DNA from: Polyangium sp. y55x31
Lineage (GTDB): Bacteria; Myxococcota_A; Polyangia; Polyangiales; Polyangiaceae
Length of the DNA stretch: 64,000 nt
Assembly (NCBI RefSeq): GCF_029946505.1
Contig: NZ_JARZHG010000018.1
Coordinates: 62,001 to 126,000, forward strand
Reading direction: 5' to 3'
Position numbers and translations under genes: made by a program. Below, in pieces: positions 24,954-32,239 of the stretch (position 1 is the stretch's first letter; each line of letters opens with the position of its first letter). A model generated the notes under the pieces. That model saw only the letters and a program-made list of their open reading frames with translations. It was not told the origin of the DNA and ran no database searches.

Positions 24954-25862
24954 ATGTCCCACGAACGCACGAGCCTGACGGCCAAGAAGATCGCCCGGTT
25001 CCTGATCCTGATCGACGCCGTGCCCCGATTCGCGGGCCTCTTGCCCGCGGACGCGGCGAGCACGGCGGAGGCGATCCTGCGCGCCTCCGGGGCCGTCGGG
25101 CGGCGGCACATCGACATGATGCGCGCGCCGTGGACGCAAAGGTTTTACGAGATCGCGGAGGCGTGGACGGCCCGAGGTCAGCTCATCTGGTTCGGGCTGC
25201 GAAAGCGGTGGATGGCGGATGCCGTGGAGGAGGCCATCGCAGCGGGCGCGACGCAGCTCCTCGTGGTCGGCGCAGGGTTCGATCCACTGGCGACGATCGT
25301 CGCGAGGCGTCATCCGGAGATCACGTGCGTGGAGATCGACGCGCCCGCGACGGCCGAGCCGAAGCGCGCGGGGGTGCGTGGCGCCGGGTTTGAAAGGACG
25401 AACCTGCACCTCTGCGCGGCGGATCTTTCGAAGCGATCCCTCGGCGAGGTCTTGCGCGAGACGCCCTGGCGGAGCGATGCGCGGAGCGTGGTCGTGGCCG
25501 AGGGGCTGCTCATGTATCTGGACGTGAAGGACGTGAAGGCGTTTTTCCGGGCCGTCCACGAGCACACGGGGCCCGGGAGCCGCGTGGCATTCTCGTACGT
25601 GGACGGAGACGACGCCGGCCGGCCGCACCTGGGGACGCTGGATTGGCTGATCCGCACGTCGCTGCGACTCGCCGGAGAAACGATGCGGTGGGGGATCCGG
25701 CCCGCGCGGCTGCCGAAATTCGTGGCGGAAAACGGGTTTTCCGTGATCGAGCAGGCGGACGGGGAGGCGCTCCGGAAGAAGTATCTCGCGCCGGCCGGTT
25801 TGCCGGAGGAGCCGATCGCGGCGTACGAGTATCTGGCGCTCGTGGAGCACGCCCGGGGATGA
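24954..25862 (+). CDS. SAM-dependent methyltransferase, LCMT/PPM1-like
   Basis: A 302-residue class I methyltransferase. The SAM-binding glycine loop is LLVVGAGFDPLA, followed by an acidic strand end CVEIDAPAT. VVVAEGLLMYL and VAFSYVDGDDAG are characteristic of the leucine carboxyl methyltransferase-type family, which methylates carboxylates of proteins or small polyketide-like metabolites. The substrate cannot be told from sequence. It follows the cytochrome gene by 22 bases and may share its transcript. It ends 4 bases from the convergent PAS-STAS gene. Confidence 0.85.
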   Translation: MSHERTSLTAKKIARFLILIDAVPRFAGLLPADAASTAEAILRASGAVGRRHIDMMRAPWTQRFYEIAEAWTARGQLIWFGLRKRWMADAVEEAIAAGATQLLVVGAGFDPLATIVARRHPEITCVEIDAPATAEPKRAGVRGAGFERTNLHLCAADLSKRSLGEVLRETPWRSDARSVVVAEGLLMYLDVKDVKAFFRAVHEHTGPGSRVAFSYVDGDDAGRPHLGTLDWLIRTSLRLAGETMRWGIRPARLPKFVAENGFSVIEQADGEALRKKYLAPAGLPEEPIAAYEYLALVEHARG

Positions 25863-25865
25863 GCT

Positions 25866-27488
25866 CTACCGCGCCGGCGCATTCCGGCGCGCGCGGCGGC
25901 CCGAGCGCGCGATGGCGTGGGAGACGCCTTGCTCCAGCGTGCTCACCGTCTTGATGCCACGCATGTCGATCCCGAGCTCCACGAGCGTCTGGGCCGCCGC
26001 GGGGCGCACGCCCGTCAACACGACCTCCGCGCCGAGCAGACCCGCCGCCTGCGTCGCCTGCACGAGGCCGAGCGCGACGGGCGTGTCCACCGTGCGAACG
26101 CCGGTGATGTCGAGGATCGCGACCTCGGCGTGATGCGCGACCACGCCCTGGAGCAGCGCCTCGAGCACGAGCGCCGCCCTGCTTTCGTCGATGGCGCCGA
26201 CGAGCGGCATGAGCACGACGCCCGAGGCAATCGGCAAGAGCGGCGTCGACAGCTCGCGCAAGGTCTCGCGCTGCGCCTCGATGATCCGGACCTGGAACGT
26301 CGCCTGCTCCGCCTCGACACGCCGCAGATCGGTGATGTCGGACGCGATGCCGCAAAGCGCATACGCCTTGCCGTTCGTGTCGAACAGCGGGAACTTGGAG
26401 CCGAGAAAGACACGCGTGCCATTTTTCGTGGGAATGCTCGTTTCGATCTGGAGCGGCTCGCCCCCGTCGAAGACTCTCTGGTCGTCCGCGCGATGCCTCG
26501 CGAGGACGGCGGGCGGAAGGACTTCGGCCTCCATCTTGCCGATCGCGAAGTTCGGCTCGAAGCCCATCCCCTCGTCGAAGGCGCGGTTCGTCAAGGTATA
26601 ACGGCCTTCGAGATCCTTGACGAAGAGCATGATGGGCGCGTTCGTCATGACCGCGTGCAACATCCCCTCGCTCCGGTCGAGCGCCTCGCGGTCCCGTTTG
26701 TGGTCGGTGATGTCGATGCCGCTGGCCACGACCGCGATCGGTCGTCCCTCGCCGTCGAGCAGGCGCCCGACGTTCCATTGCAGGATACGGATGGCCCCGT
26801 CCCGCGACGTGATCGGGTTCTCGAAGCCGCGTGTCTCCTCGCCCGCGAGCACCTTGCGCATGTCGGCCGCGACCGCGGTCCGCGCCTCGGGCGGCACGAA
26901 CAGTTCGAGGTAGTTTTTCCCGAGGATCTCGTCCCTCGGCCACCCGTAGAGTCGCTCGGCCTCGGCGTTCCATTCGAGAATGGTTTTGTCCTCGCCGATG
27001 AGCATCACGACGCTCTTGACGGCGTTCACGAGGCTGCGAAAACGCGCCTCGCCATCGCAGCGAGCCGCGGCAGTGGCCGAGACGGCGCACCGCGCGAGCG
27101 CGCTCGTTACTTCATCGTGAACGGCGAGCAGCCTGTCGAGCGCATCGGCATAGGCCGAGGCATCGAGCGGTGAAGCAGGGTCCGCGCGAAGCACGCGCTG
27201 GAAATGGCGCCGCGCCCTCGCGAGCGCGCGGAGCACCTCGTCGATGGCCGCCCCGCGCTGCCCGAGATCCAGCGCAGCCGCCGTGACGCGCTCGGCAGCC
27301 CCGTCTTCCCCGACGAGCACGCCGATCGTCGCGCCCACGACGGCCTCGGACCACGCAGCGACCTCCGCCGTCGTCGCCTTGCCGAGGAGCGCGACTTCGG
27401 ACGTGGCGTCACGCGCCACCACGAGCGCCAGATCGCGCGCCTGACTGTCGAGAAACGCGCGATACGTGGTCGCCGAAGGATCGCTCAT
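25866..27488 (-). CDS. RsbR-like sensor: helical domain, two PAS domains, STAS domain
   Basis: A 540-residue cytoplasmic sensor. Residues 1-140 are an alpha-helical RsbR/sensor-type domain. The first PAS domain (about 147-265) begins FRSLVNAVKSVVMLIGEDK, and the second (about 270-395) includes FVKDLEGRYTLTNRAFDEGM. A STAS domain (about 410-525) follows a helix REL STPLLPI. The STAS core keeps both threonines that are phosphorylated in Bacillus RsbR, in DITGVRTVDT and GVRPAAAQTLVE. RsbR proteins form stressosomes with RsbS and are released by the RsbT kinase; no RsbS or RsbT gene is in this window. The start ATG has AGGAG upstream. Confidence 0.88.
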   Translation of the reverse strand: MSDPSATTYRAFLDSQARDLALVVARDATSEVALLGKATTAEVAAWSEAVVGATIGVLVGEDGAAERVTAAALDLGQRGAAIDEVLRALARARRHFQRVLRADPASPLDASAYADALDRLLAVHDEVTSALARCAVSATAAARCDGEARFRSLVNAVKSVVMLIGEDKTILEWNAEAERLYGWPRDEILGKNYLELFVPPEARTAVAADMRKVLAGEETRGFENPITSRDGAIRILQWNVGRLLDGEGRPIAVVASGIDITDHKRDREALDRSEGMLHAVMTNAPIMLFVKDLEGRYTLTNRAFDEGMGFEPNFAIGKMEAEVLPPAVLARHRADDQRVFDGGEPLQIETSIPTKNGTRVFLGSKFPLFDTNGKAYALCGIASDITDLRRVEAEQATFQVRIIEAQRETLRELSTPLLPIASGVVLMPLVGAIDESRAALVLEALLQGVVAHHAEVAILDITGVRTVDTPVALGLVQATQAAGLLGAEVVLTGVRPAAAQTLVELGIDMRGIKTVSTLEQGVSHAIARSGRRARRNAPAR

Positions 27489-27496
27489 CTCGCACT

Positions 27497-27538
27497 CCTC
27501 TGTACGGGTGACGTAACGACACCGTACCCATCCAGAGG
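27497..27538. promoter_or_regulatory. Nested dyad upstream of PAS-STAS gene
   Basis: Outer arms CCTCTG (27497-27502) and CAGAGG (27533-27538) enclose inner arms GTACGGGTG (27502-27510) and CACCGTAC (27520-27527, one bulged base). It lies directly before the start of the sensor gene and after the 3' end of the SDR gene, so it could be an operator or a hairpin ending the SDR transcript. No T-tract follows. Confidence 0.3.
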
Positions 27539-27581
27539 CGTCAAGCGCTTGGCGAACGATCCTGCCGTGGCGCGACGAGGT

Positions 27582-28331
27582 TCAGATCTGCGCGAGCCCG
27601 CCGTCGACGAAGAGCTCCGCGCCGTTGACGAAGCTGCTCGCGTCGGAGGCGAGGAATACGGCGGCTTTGCCCACCTCGTCGGGATCGCCGAGCCGGCCGA
27701 GAGGGACCGCGGTCGCGAGCCCCTGGAGGAGCGCCTTTGCCTGCTCTTCCGTCGGCGCGATCCCCGCGAGGCCCGGGGTCTTGATGGGCCCGGGGCTGAT
27801 CACGTTCACGCGAATGCGGCGCGCCTTGAGGTCGAGGATCCAGCTTCGCGCGAAATTGCGCACGGCCGCTTTCGTGGCGCTGTAGACGCTGAATGCCTCG
27901 GTGCCCATCGTCGCCGTGGTCGAGGCGTTCAGGATGACCGAGCCGCCGTCGACGAGCAGGGGCAATGCCTTCTGCACCGTGAAGAGCACGCCCTTCACGT
28001 TCGTGTTGAAGGTCTTGTCGTAATGCTCCTCGGTGATCGCGCCGAGCGGGGCGAACTCGCCGCCGCCGGCATTCGCGAACACCACGTCGATGCGGCCCGC
28101 CTGCTCGCCGACGATCGCATAAAGTCGGTCGAGATCCGCGAGGTTCGACGAATCGGCACGGACGCCGACGGCGCTGCCGCCGATCGCCGCGACCGCTGCG
28201 TCGAGCTCGGTTTGGCGCCTGCCCGTGATGAAGACGCGCGCGCCTTCCGCGGCGAATCGCTTGGCCGCGGCGAATCCGATGCCCGTGCTCCCGCCCGTGA
28301 CGACGGCAACTTTCCCTTCGAGTGCGCCCAT
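27582..28331 (-). CDS. Short-chain dehydrogenase/reductase (SDR)
   Basis: A 249-residue classical SDR. I chose the ATG at 28331 (second of two close ATGs) because GGAG lies 7 bases upstream of it and only 1 base from the first. The NAD(P) site is TGGSTGIG, followed by FANAGGG. The catalytic serine and tyrosine lie in ILNASTTATMG and YSATKAA, and ISPGPIKTPG closes the fold. An Arg pair after the second strand (TGRRQTE) suggests NADPH preference. The substrate is unknown. It is divergent from the TetR gene with a palindromic operator between them, so it is the likely target of that repressor. Confidence 0.9.
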   Translation of the reverse strand: MGALEGKVAVVTGGSTGIGFAAAKRFAAEGARVFITGRRQTELDAAVAAIGGSAVGVRADSSNLADLDRLYAIVGEQAGRIDVVFANAGGGEFAPLGAITEEHYDKTFNTNVKGVLFTVQKALPLLVDGGSVILNASTTATMGTEAFSVYSATKAAVRNFARSWILDLKARRIRVNVISPGPIKTPGLAGIAPTEEQAKALLQGLATAVPLGRLGDPDEVGKAAVFLASDASSFVNGAELFVDGGLAQI

Positions 28332-28464
28332 GATCATTCTCCAGTTTCTTCGGGATTCGTTCGGTTTGGTCCGCCGGCCACGCGCTCCGACGTGGTAGGA
28401 CTGGCCGACGACGAGCTCGTTCGTGTCGGCGTTGTTGACCACTCGGTCCACTATGGGACTTGTG

Positions 28465-28476
28465 GACCGATCGGTC
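28465..28476. promoter_or_regulatory. Probable TetR-family operator
   Basis: The perfect 12-bp palindrome GACCGATCGGTC lies in the 164-base gap between the divergent SDR and TetR genes, 19 bases before the tetR-like ATG. A related half-site CGGTCC occurs at 28444-28449. The position suits repression of both promoters. Confidence 0.65.
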
Positions 28477-28495
28477 AAGTACCATGTAGAGGGGT

Positions 28496-29128
28496 ATGGG
28501 TCGTCCACGTAAGTTCGAGGTGGAACAGGTGCTCGAGGCCGCGCGGGACCAGTTCTGGGAGAAGGGGTACGCGGCGACGTCGCTCGACGACCTGATGCGG
28601 GCGACGGGGCTCGGAAAGGGCAGTCTTTACGCGGCCTTCGGCGACAAGCACCAGCTCTTCCTCGCCGTCCTCGACGCCTACGCGGCCCGGCGCCTCGAGG
28701 TCCTGCGCGCGGCGCTCGGCGGCGACGCGAAGGCGATCGACCGGCTTCGAAACCTCTTCCAGGCCGCCGCCCGACCGCCCGAAGCCACCCTCGGCGACAC
28801 GCGCGGGTGTTTTCTGGTCAACAGCGCCGCAGAGCTCGCATCCCACGACCCCGAGGTGCAGAAGCGGGCACGGGAGACGTTCGCAGCCCTGGAGGACCTC
28901 TTCGTCGAGCTCCTGGAGCAGGCGCGCGCCGAGGGCGACCTCGGGCCGGACGCGGACGTGCGCGAGCTCGGGCGGCTCTTGCTCGCGGTCCATCAAGGGA
29001 TGGAGTTCCTCGCGAAGACGGGGTTGGAGCGTGAGGCGATCGAGCGGATCGGGGAGGCGGCCCTCGAAAAGCTGCTCGGCGCGGCGCCGGCGTGTCGGGA
29101 GGCGAAGGGGCGGCGCCGGCAGACGTGA
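28496..29128 (+). CDS. TetR-family transcriptional regulator
   Basis: A 210-residue repressor. The N-terminal domain has the TetR helix-turn-helix: VLEAARDQFWEKGYAATSLD, then ATGLGKGSLYAAFGDKHQLF. The C-terminal ligand domain is helical with GCFLVNSAAELASHD, a pattern common in repressors that sense electrophiles or aromatic compounds and control SDR or reductase genes. It is divergent from the SDR gene and shares a perfect palindrome with it, so autoregulation and control of the SDR are likely. GAGGGG lies immediately before the ATG. Confidence 0.92.
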   Translation: MGRPRKFEVEQVLEAARDQFWEKGYAATSLDDLMRATGLGKGSLYAAFGDKHQLFLAVLDAYAARRLEVLRAALGGDAKAIDRLRNLFQAAARPPEATLGDTRGCFLVNSAAELASHDPEVQKRARETFAALEDLFVELLEQARAEGDLGPDADVRELGRLLLAVHQGMEFLAKTGLEREAIERIGEAALEKLLGAAPACREAKGRRRQT

Positions 29129-29144
29129 GCCGATGCGGCCCGCT

Positions 29145-30443
29145 TCAGCGCCGCTTTCCGGCCTGACCCGTGGCGTAGGCGATCCCGCTCGCCAGCGTGC
29201 CGCGAACGATCAGCGACGTGAGGGGCACGTCGAGCTCGACCAAGGTTCGAGCGACATCCGACCGAATCCCCGTCAGCACGACCTCCGCGCCGACGAGCCC
29301 GAGCGCCTGCGCCGTACGCATGATCGTATTGGCGACGTGGGTATCGACCTGTTTGACGCCGGTGATGTCGATGATGACGACGCGCGTCTGCTTCGTCACG
29401 GCCGCACTCAGCACCGTCGAAAGCATCTGCTCGGCGCGCCTCGCGTCGATGGCGCCGATGAGCGGCAGGACCATGAGGTCCTCGCGAATGGGGATGAGGG
29501 GCGTGGAGAGCTCTTCGAGGAGCGCGCGCTGCACGCGGATCACCTCGTCCTGCAGGGCAGCACGCGCCCGCTCGGATTCCTCGCGCGCCGCGAGCTCTCG
29601 CTCGAGGCGCCCGGCCTGGAGGCGAATGGTATCGGCGGACTGCCTGCGCTCGGTGACATCCTGCACGGTGCCGAGCATCCGCAGCGGCGTGCCCGAATCG
29701 CTGTAGAAGACCTTGCCCTGCTCGTGGACGACGCGGACCTCGCCCGTCGGCAGCGCGATGCGGTGCTCGATGCTGTAAGGGGCGCGCTCGTTCACGGCCT
29801 TGTTTACGGCCTCCACGACCATGTCGCGATCGCCCGGGTGAATCGTGCTGATGAACGCCTGATAGCTGACGTCGAATTTTCGCGGCTCGTAGCCGAAGAT
29901 GCGAAAGATCTGGTCGGACCAGGTCAAGCCTCCCGTGGGAATGTCCCAGTCCCAATTGCCCATGTTTCCGATCTCCTGGGCCCAGAGCAGACCTTCTTCA
30001 CTCGCGCGGAGCGCGCTCTCCGTCTTTTTCTGCGCGGTCACGTCGCGAAGGTGGACGAGCGCCCCGCCTTCCGGGTCGACCTGGCAGGGCGTCACGACGA
30101 GCGAAAACCATTTCTGCTCCTCGTCGGCCGTGAGGCTCGTGCCAAGCTCCAGGTCGAATCGCGCGCGGCGGCCCGAGCTCACGTCACCAATGCCGGCGCG
30201 TATCGCCTCTCGGTCGGTCTCGCGAAGGTCGAGCATGGCATCCGGGGGCGTGGACAAGGCAAGCTCGTGGCTCCGCGGCCCCGGCTCGCTGTCGCCGGCG
30301 AGCCGATACCAAGCGAGATTGACGTAACGAATTCCCCCACGCGCGTCGACGAGCGCAACCGGATCCGTGAGCGCATCGAGCGCCGACCACGCTCCCGCAG
30401 CGAAATGGGACGAGCTCCCCGACGACGGCGTGTCCTGCAACAT
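29145..30443 (-). CDS. RsbR-like sensor: two PAS domains plus STAS domain
   Basis: A 432-residue protein. The start is the ATG at 30443, behind a GGGGGGG run acting as ribosome binding site; a further upstream start is possible. PAS domain one spans about 15-130 (DPVALVDARGGIRYVNLAWY). PAS two with a PAC motif spans about 150-270 (IFRIFGYEPRKF, HPGDRDMVVEAV, LGTVQDVTERRQ). A coiled-coil linker comes next, then a STAS domain with the two RsbR-type threonines in DITGVKQVDT and GIRSDVARTLVE. It is paralogous to the protein at 25866-27488, from which it differs by lacking the N-terminal helical domain. Its end is 16 bases from the tetR-like stop. Confidence 0.88.
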   Translation of the reverse strand: MLQDTPSSGSSSHFAAGAWSALDALTDPVALVDARGGIRYVNLAWYRLAGDSEPGPRSHELALSTPPDAMLDLRETDREAIRAGIGDVSSGRRARFDLELGTSLTADEEQKWFSLVVTPCQVDPEGGALVHLRDVTAQKKTESALRASEEGLLWAQEIGNMGNWDWDIPTGGLTWSDQIFRIFGYEPRKFDVSYQAFISTIHPGDRDMVVEAVNKAVNERAPYSIEHRIALPTGEVRVVHEQGKVFYSDSGTPLRMLGTVQDVTERRQSADTIRLQAGRLERELAAREESERARAALQDEVIRVQRALLEELSTPLIPIREDLMVLPLIGAIDARRAEQMLSTVLSAAVTKQTRVVIIDITGVKQVDTHVANTIMRTAQALGLVGAEVVLTGIRSDVARTLVELDVPLTSLIVRGTLASGIAYATGQAGKRR

Positions 30444-30605
30444 GTCAACCCCCCCCCGAAACCCGAGCCCCGGCGCCGCGGTCCGGCCTCCCCGATTGGC
30501 CAAACTGCGCGTGCTGGTCGCGCCGATGCGGGCGCTCCCGTGAGGCTACGATGTAGGCGGGGTTGCCGTCAAGGTCGACGAGCGATCGCGCTCGACGATA
30601 CCGTG

Positions 30606-31460
30606 CTATTTTTTCACCGAGGCGAACGTCTTGAATGCCTCGGCGAAGTCGGGGTGCCACCGCGAGAGCGGCGGACGGTTCTCGACGATATCGCCGGCGG
30701 CCCAGAGGATACGGCGCTCGTCGAGCGCGCGCGGCACCTCGTTGTCCGGGCAGAGAATGTAGAAGTCATTCTGGGCCAGACGCTCCAGCATGAAGTCGAT
30801 CGTCTGCTCGGGGGTCCACGCCCCCGCGGGCTTTTCGGTACGGCCGGACGCGGTGAGCTCGGTGAAAACGAAGCCGGGGATGAGCAAGTGCGCCCGGATC
30901 TGACAGCCGGGCGTGTTACGAAGCTCGTGCTCGAGCGCCTCGGTGAAGGCCTTCACGCCGGCCTTGGAGACGTTGTACGCCGGGTTGCCGGGCGGCGTGG
31001 TGATGCCTTGTTTCGAGCCGGTGTTGATCACGAGGCCGGGCAGCCCCCGCGCGAGCATCCGCGGCACGAAGACCTGCGTGCCATGAATGACGCCCCAGAG
31101 GTTCACTTCGAGCGTTCGCGCCCAGCTCTCGGCCGGTCCGAGCACGGTGCTCCGAGGCCCGATGCCGGCGTTGTTCATGAGGATGTTGGTCCCGCCAAAC
31201 CTCGCGTCGACGGCGTCCGCGAGCGCGACGAGCGCTTCGACGTGGCCGACGTCGGTCTCGGAGGTCATGACGTCGGCGTCGCCGCCCTTCGCCACGGCCA
31301 CGACGGCCTCACGCGCCCGCGCGAGGCGATCGGCGCCGAGGTCGGCGATGCAAACACGAAGGCCGAGCGACGCGAGCTTCTTCGCCGCAGCGAGCCCGAT
31401 GCCAGAGGCGCCGCCCGTGATGACGGCGACGGCGCCCGGAGTGAAAGCGGGGTGATTCAT
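30606..31460 (-). CDS. Short-chain dehydrogenase/reductase (SDR)
   Basis: A 284-residue SDR. The ATG at 31460 has GGAGAT in front. Motifs are TGGASGIG for cofactor binding, an Asp after strand two (CIADLGADR) suggesting NAD preference, MNNAGIG, NTGSKQG for the serine region, and YNVSK for the catalytic Tyr/Lys. A C-terminal extension (TIDFMLERLAQNDFYILCPD, then RRILWAAGDIVENRPPLSRW) is typical of a subgroup found in actinobacteria and myxobacteria. It lies 34 bases downstream of the glutathione peroxidase gene and is probably co-transcribed with it. The substrate is unknown. Confidence 0.9.
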   Translation of the reverse strand: MNHPAFTPGAVAVITGGASGIGLAAAKKLASLGLRVCIADLGADRLARAREAVVAVAKGGDADVMTSETDVGHVEALVALADAVDARFGGTNILMNNAGIGPRSTVLGPAESWARTLEVNLWGVIHGTQVFVPRMLARGLPGLVINTGSKQGITTPPGNPAYNVSKAGVKAFTEALEHELRNTPGCQIRAHLLIPGFVFTELTASGRTEKPAGAWTPEQTIDFMLERLAQNDFYILCPDNEVPRALDERRILWAAGDIVENRPPLSRWHPDFAEAFKTFASVKK

Positions 31461-31494
31461 GAGCCATCTCCTGCGGTGAGAATCGCGGTTGTTT

Positions 31495-32049
31495 TCACGG
31501 CTGCGCGAGCGCTCGCTCGATCGCGGACACGAGGAGCGCGGCGTCGGGCGGCACGTCGGGCGAGAACCGATCGACGACGTCGCCGTTGCGATCAACGAGG
31601 AATTTCTCGAAGTTCCAGAGGATCTCGTGCGGCGCGCCGGGGTCGATGCCGTAGCCGATGAGCCGCGCCCGGAAATCGCTGCCGGGGAGCGCGCGCGCCT
31701 CGGGCTTGGCCGAGGTGAGCTCGCGGTAGAGCGGGTGCTGGCCCTCGCCCTTGACGACGATCTTGGAGAAGAGCGGGAAAGAGACGCCATACGAGGTGGA
31801 GCAGAACGACTGGATTTCAGCGTCCGTGCCGGGTTCCTGCGCGCCGAACTCGTTCGCGGGAAAGGCGAGCACCTCGAGGCCCTGGTCCTTGTACTTGCGA
31901 TAAAGCGCCTCGAGCGCCTCGTACTGAGGCGTGAGCCCGCACCGCGAGGCGACGTTGACGACGAGGCGAACCTTGCCCGCGAACGCGCCAAGCGAGGAGG
32001 GACGGCCATCGATGGTGTTGACGGGGATCCGTTCGAGGGAAGATGCCAT
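31495..32049 (-). CDS. Glutathione peroxidase-like thiol peroxidase
   Basis: A 184-residue protein. The peroxidatic residue is Cys37 in NVASRCGLTPQY, a cysteine rather than selenocysteine. Gln71 in FGAQEP and Trp in ILWNFEKFL complete the catalytic set. Cys83 in IQSFCSTSYG sits in the block that provides the resolving cysteine in thioredoxin-dependent members. The usual FPCNQF is FPANEF here, so the middle cysteine is absent, as in many bacterial homologues. It reduces hydroperoxides in the cytoplasm, probably using thioredoxin. No clear ribosome binding site is seen at the chosen ATG. It is first of a two-gene unit with the SDR. Confidence 0.9.
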   Translation of the reverse strand: MASSLERIPVNTIDGRPSSLGAFAGKVRLVVNVASRCGLTPQYEALEALYRKYKDQGLEVLAFPANEFGAQEPGTDAEIQSFCSTSYGVSFPLFSKIVVKGEGQHPLYRELTSAKPEARALPGSDFRARLIGYGIDPGAPHEILWNFEKFLVDRNGDVVDRFSPDVPPDAALLVSAIERALAQP

Positions 32050-32239
32050 GCGGTGGGCGTACTCGTCGTGAAGGCGGGGTGCAATCCGCTTCGACGAAAA
32101 CGGGAACGAACCATCGAGAAGCGTGTCGAACAACGCCCGAGCGATGTTCGCCGCGTCTTTACGCGGCCGACAGACGGCCTCACGATAAGATGCCGTGCGG
32201 CGATCACGAATCCCGCGCTCGTCGCAACAGGACTCCACC

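Noticed and set aside
25310-25882. Minus-strand 190-codon frame opposite the methyltransferase
   Set aside because: Ser/Arg-rich shadow frame of a supported gene.
28332-28508. 59-residue N-terminal extension of the SDR gene
   Set aside because: It would run across the palindromic operator and into the divergent TetR gene; the internal ATG has GGAG and begins the normal SDR sequence.
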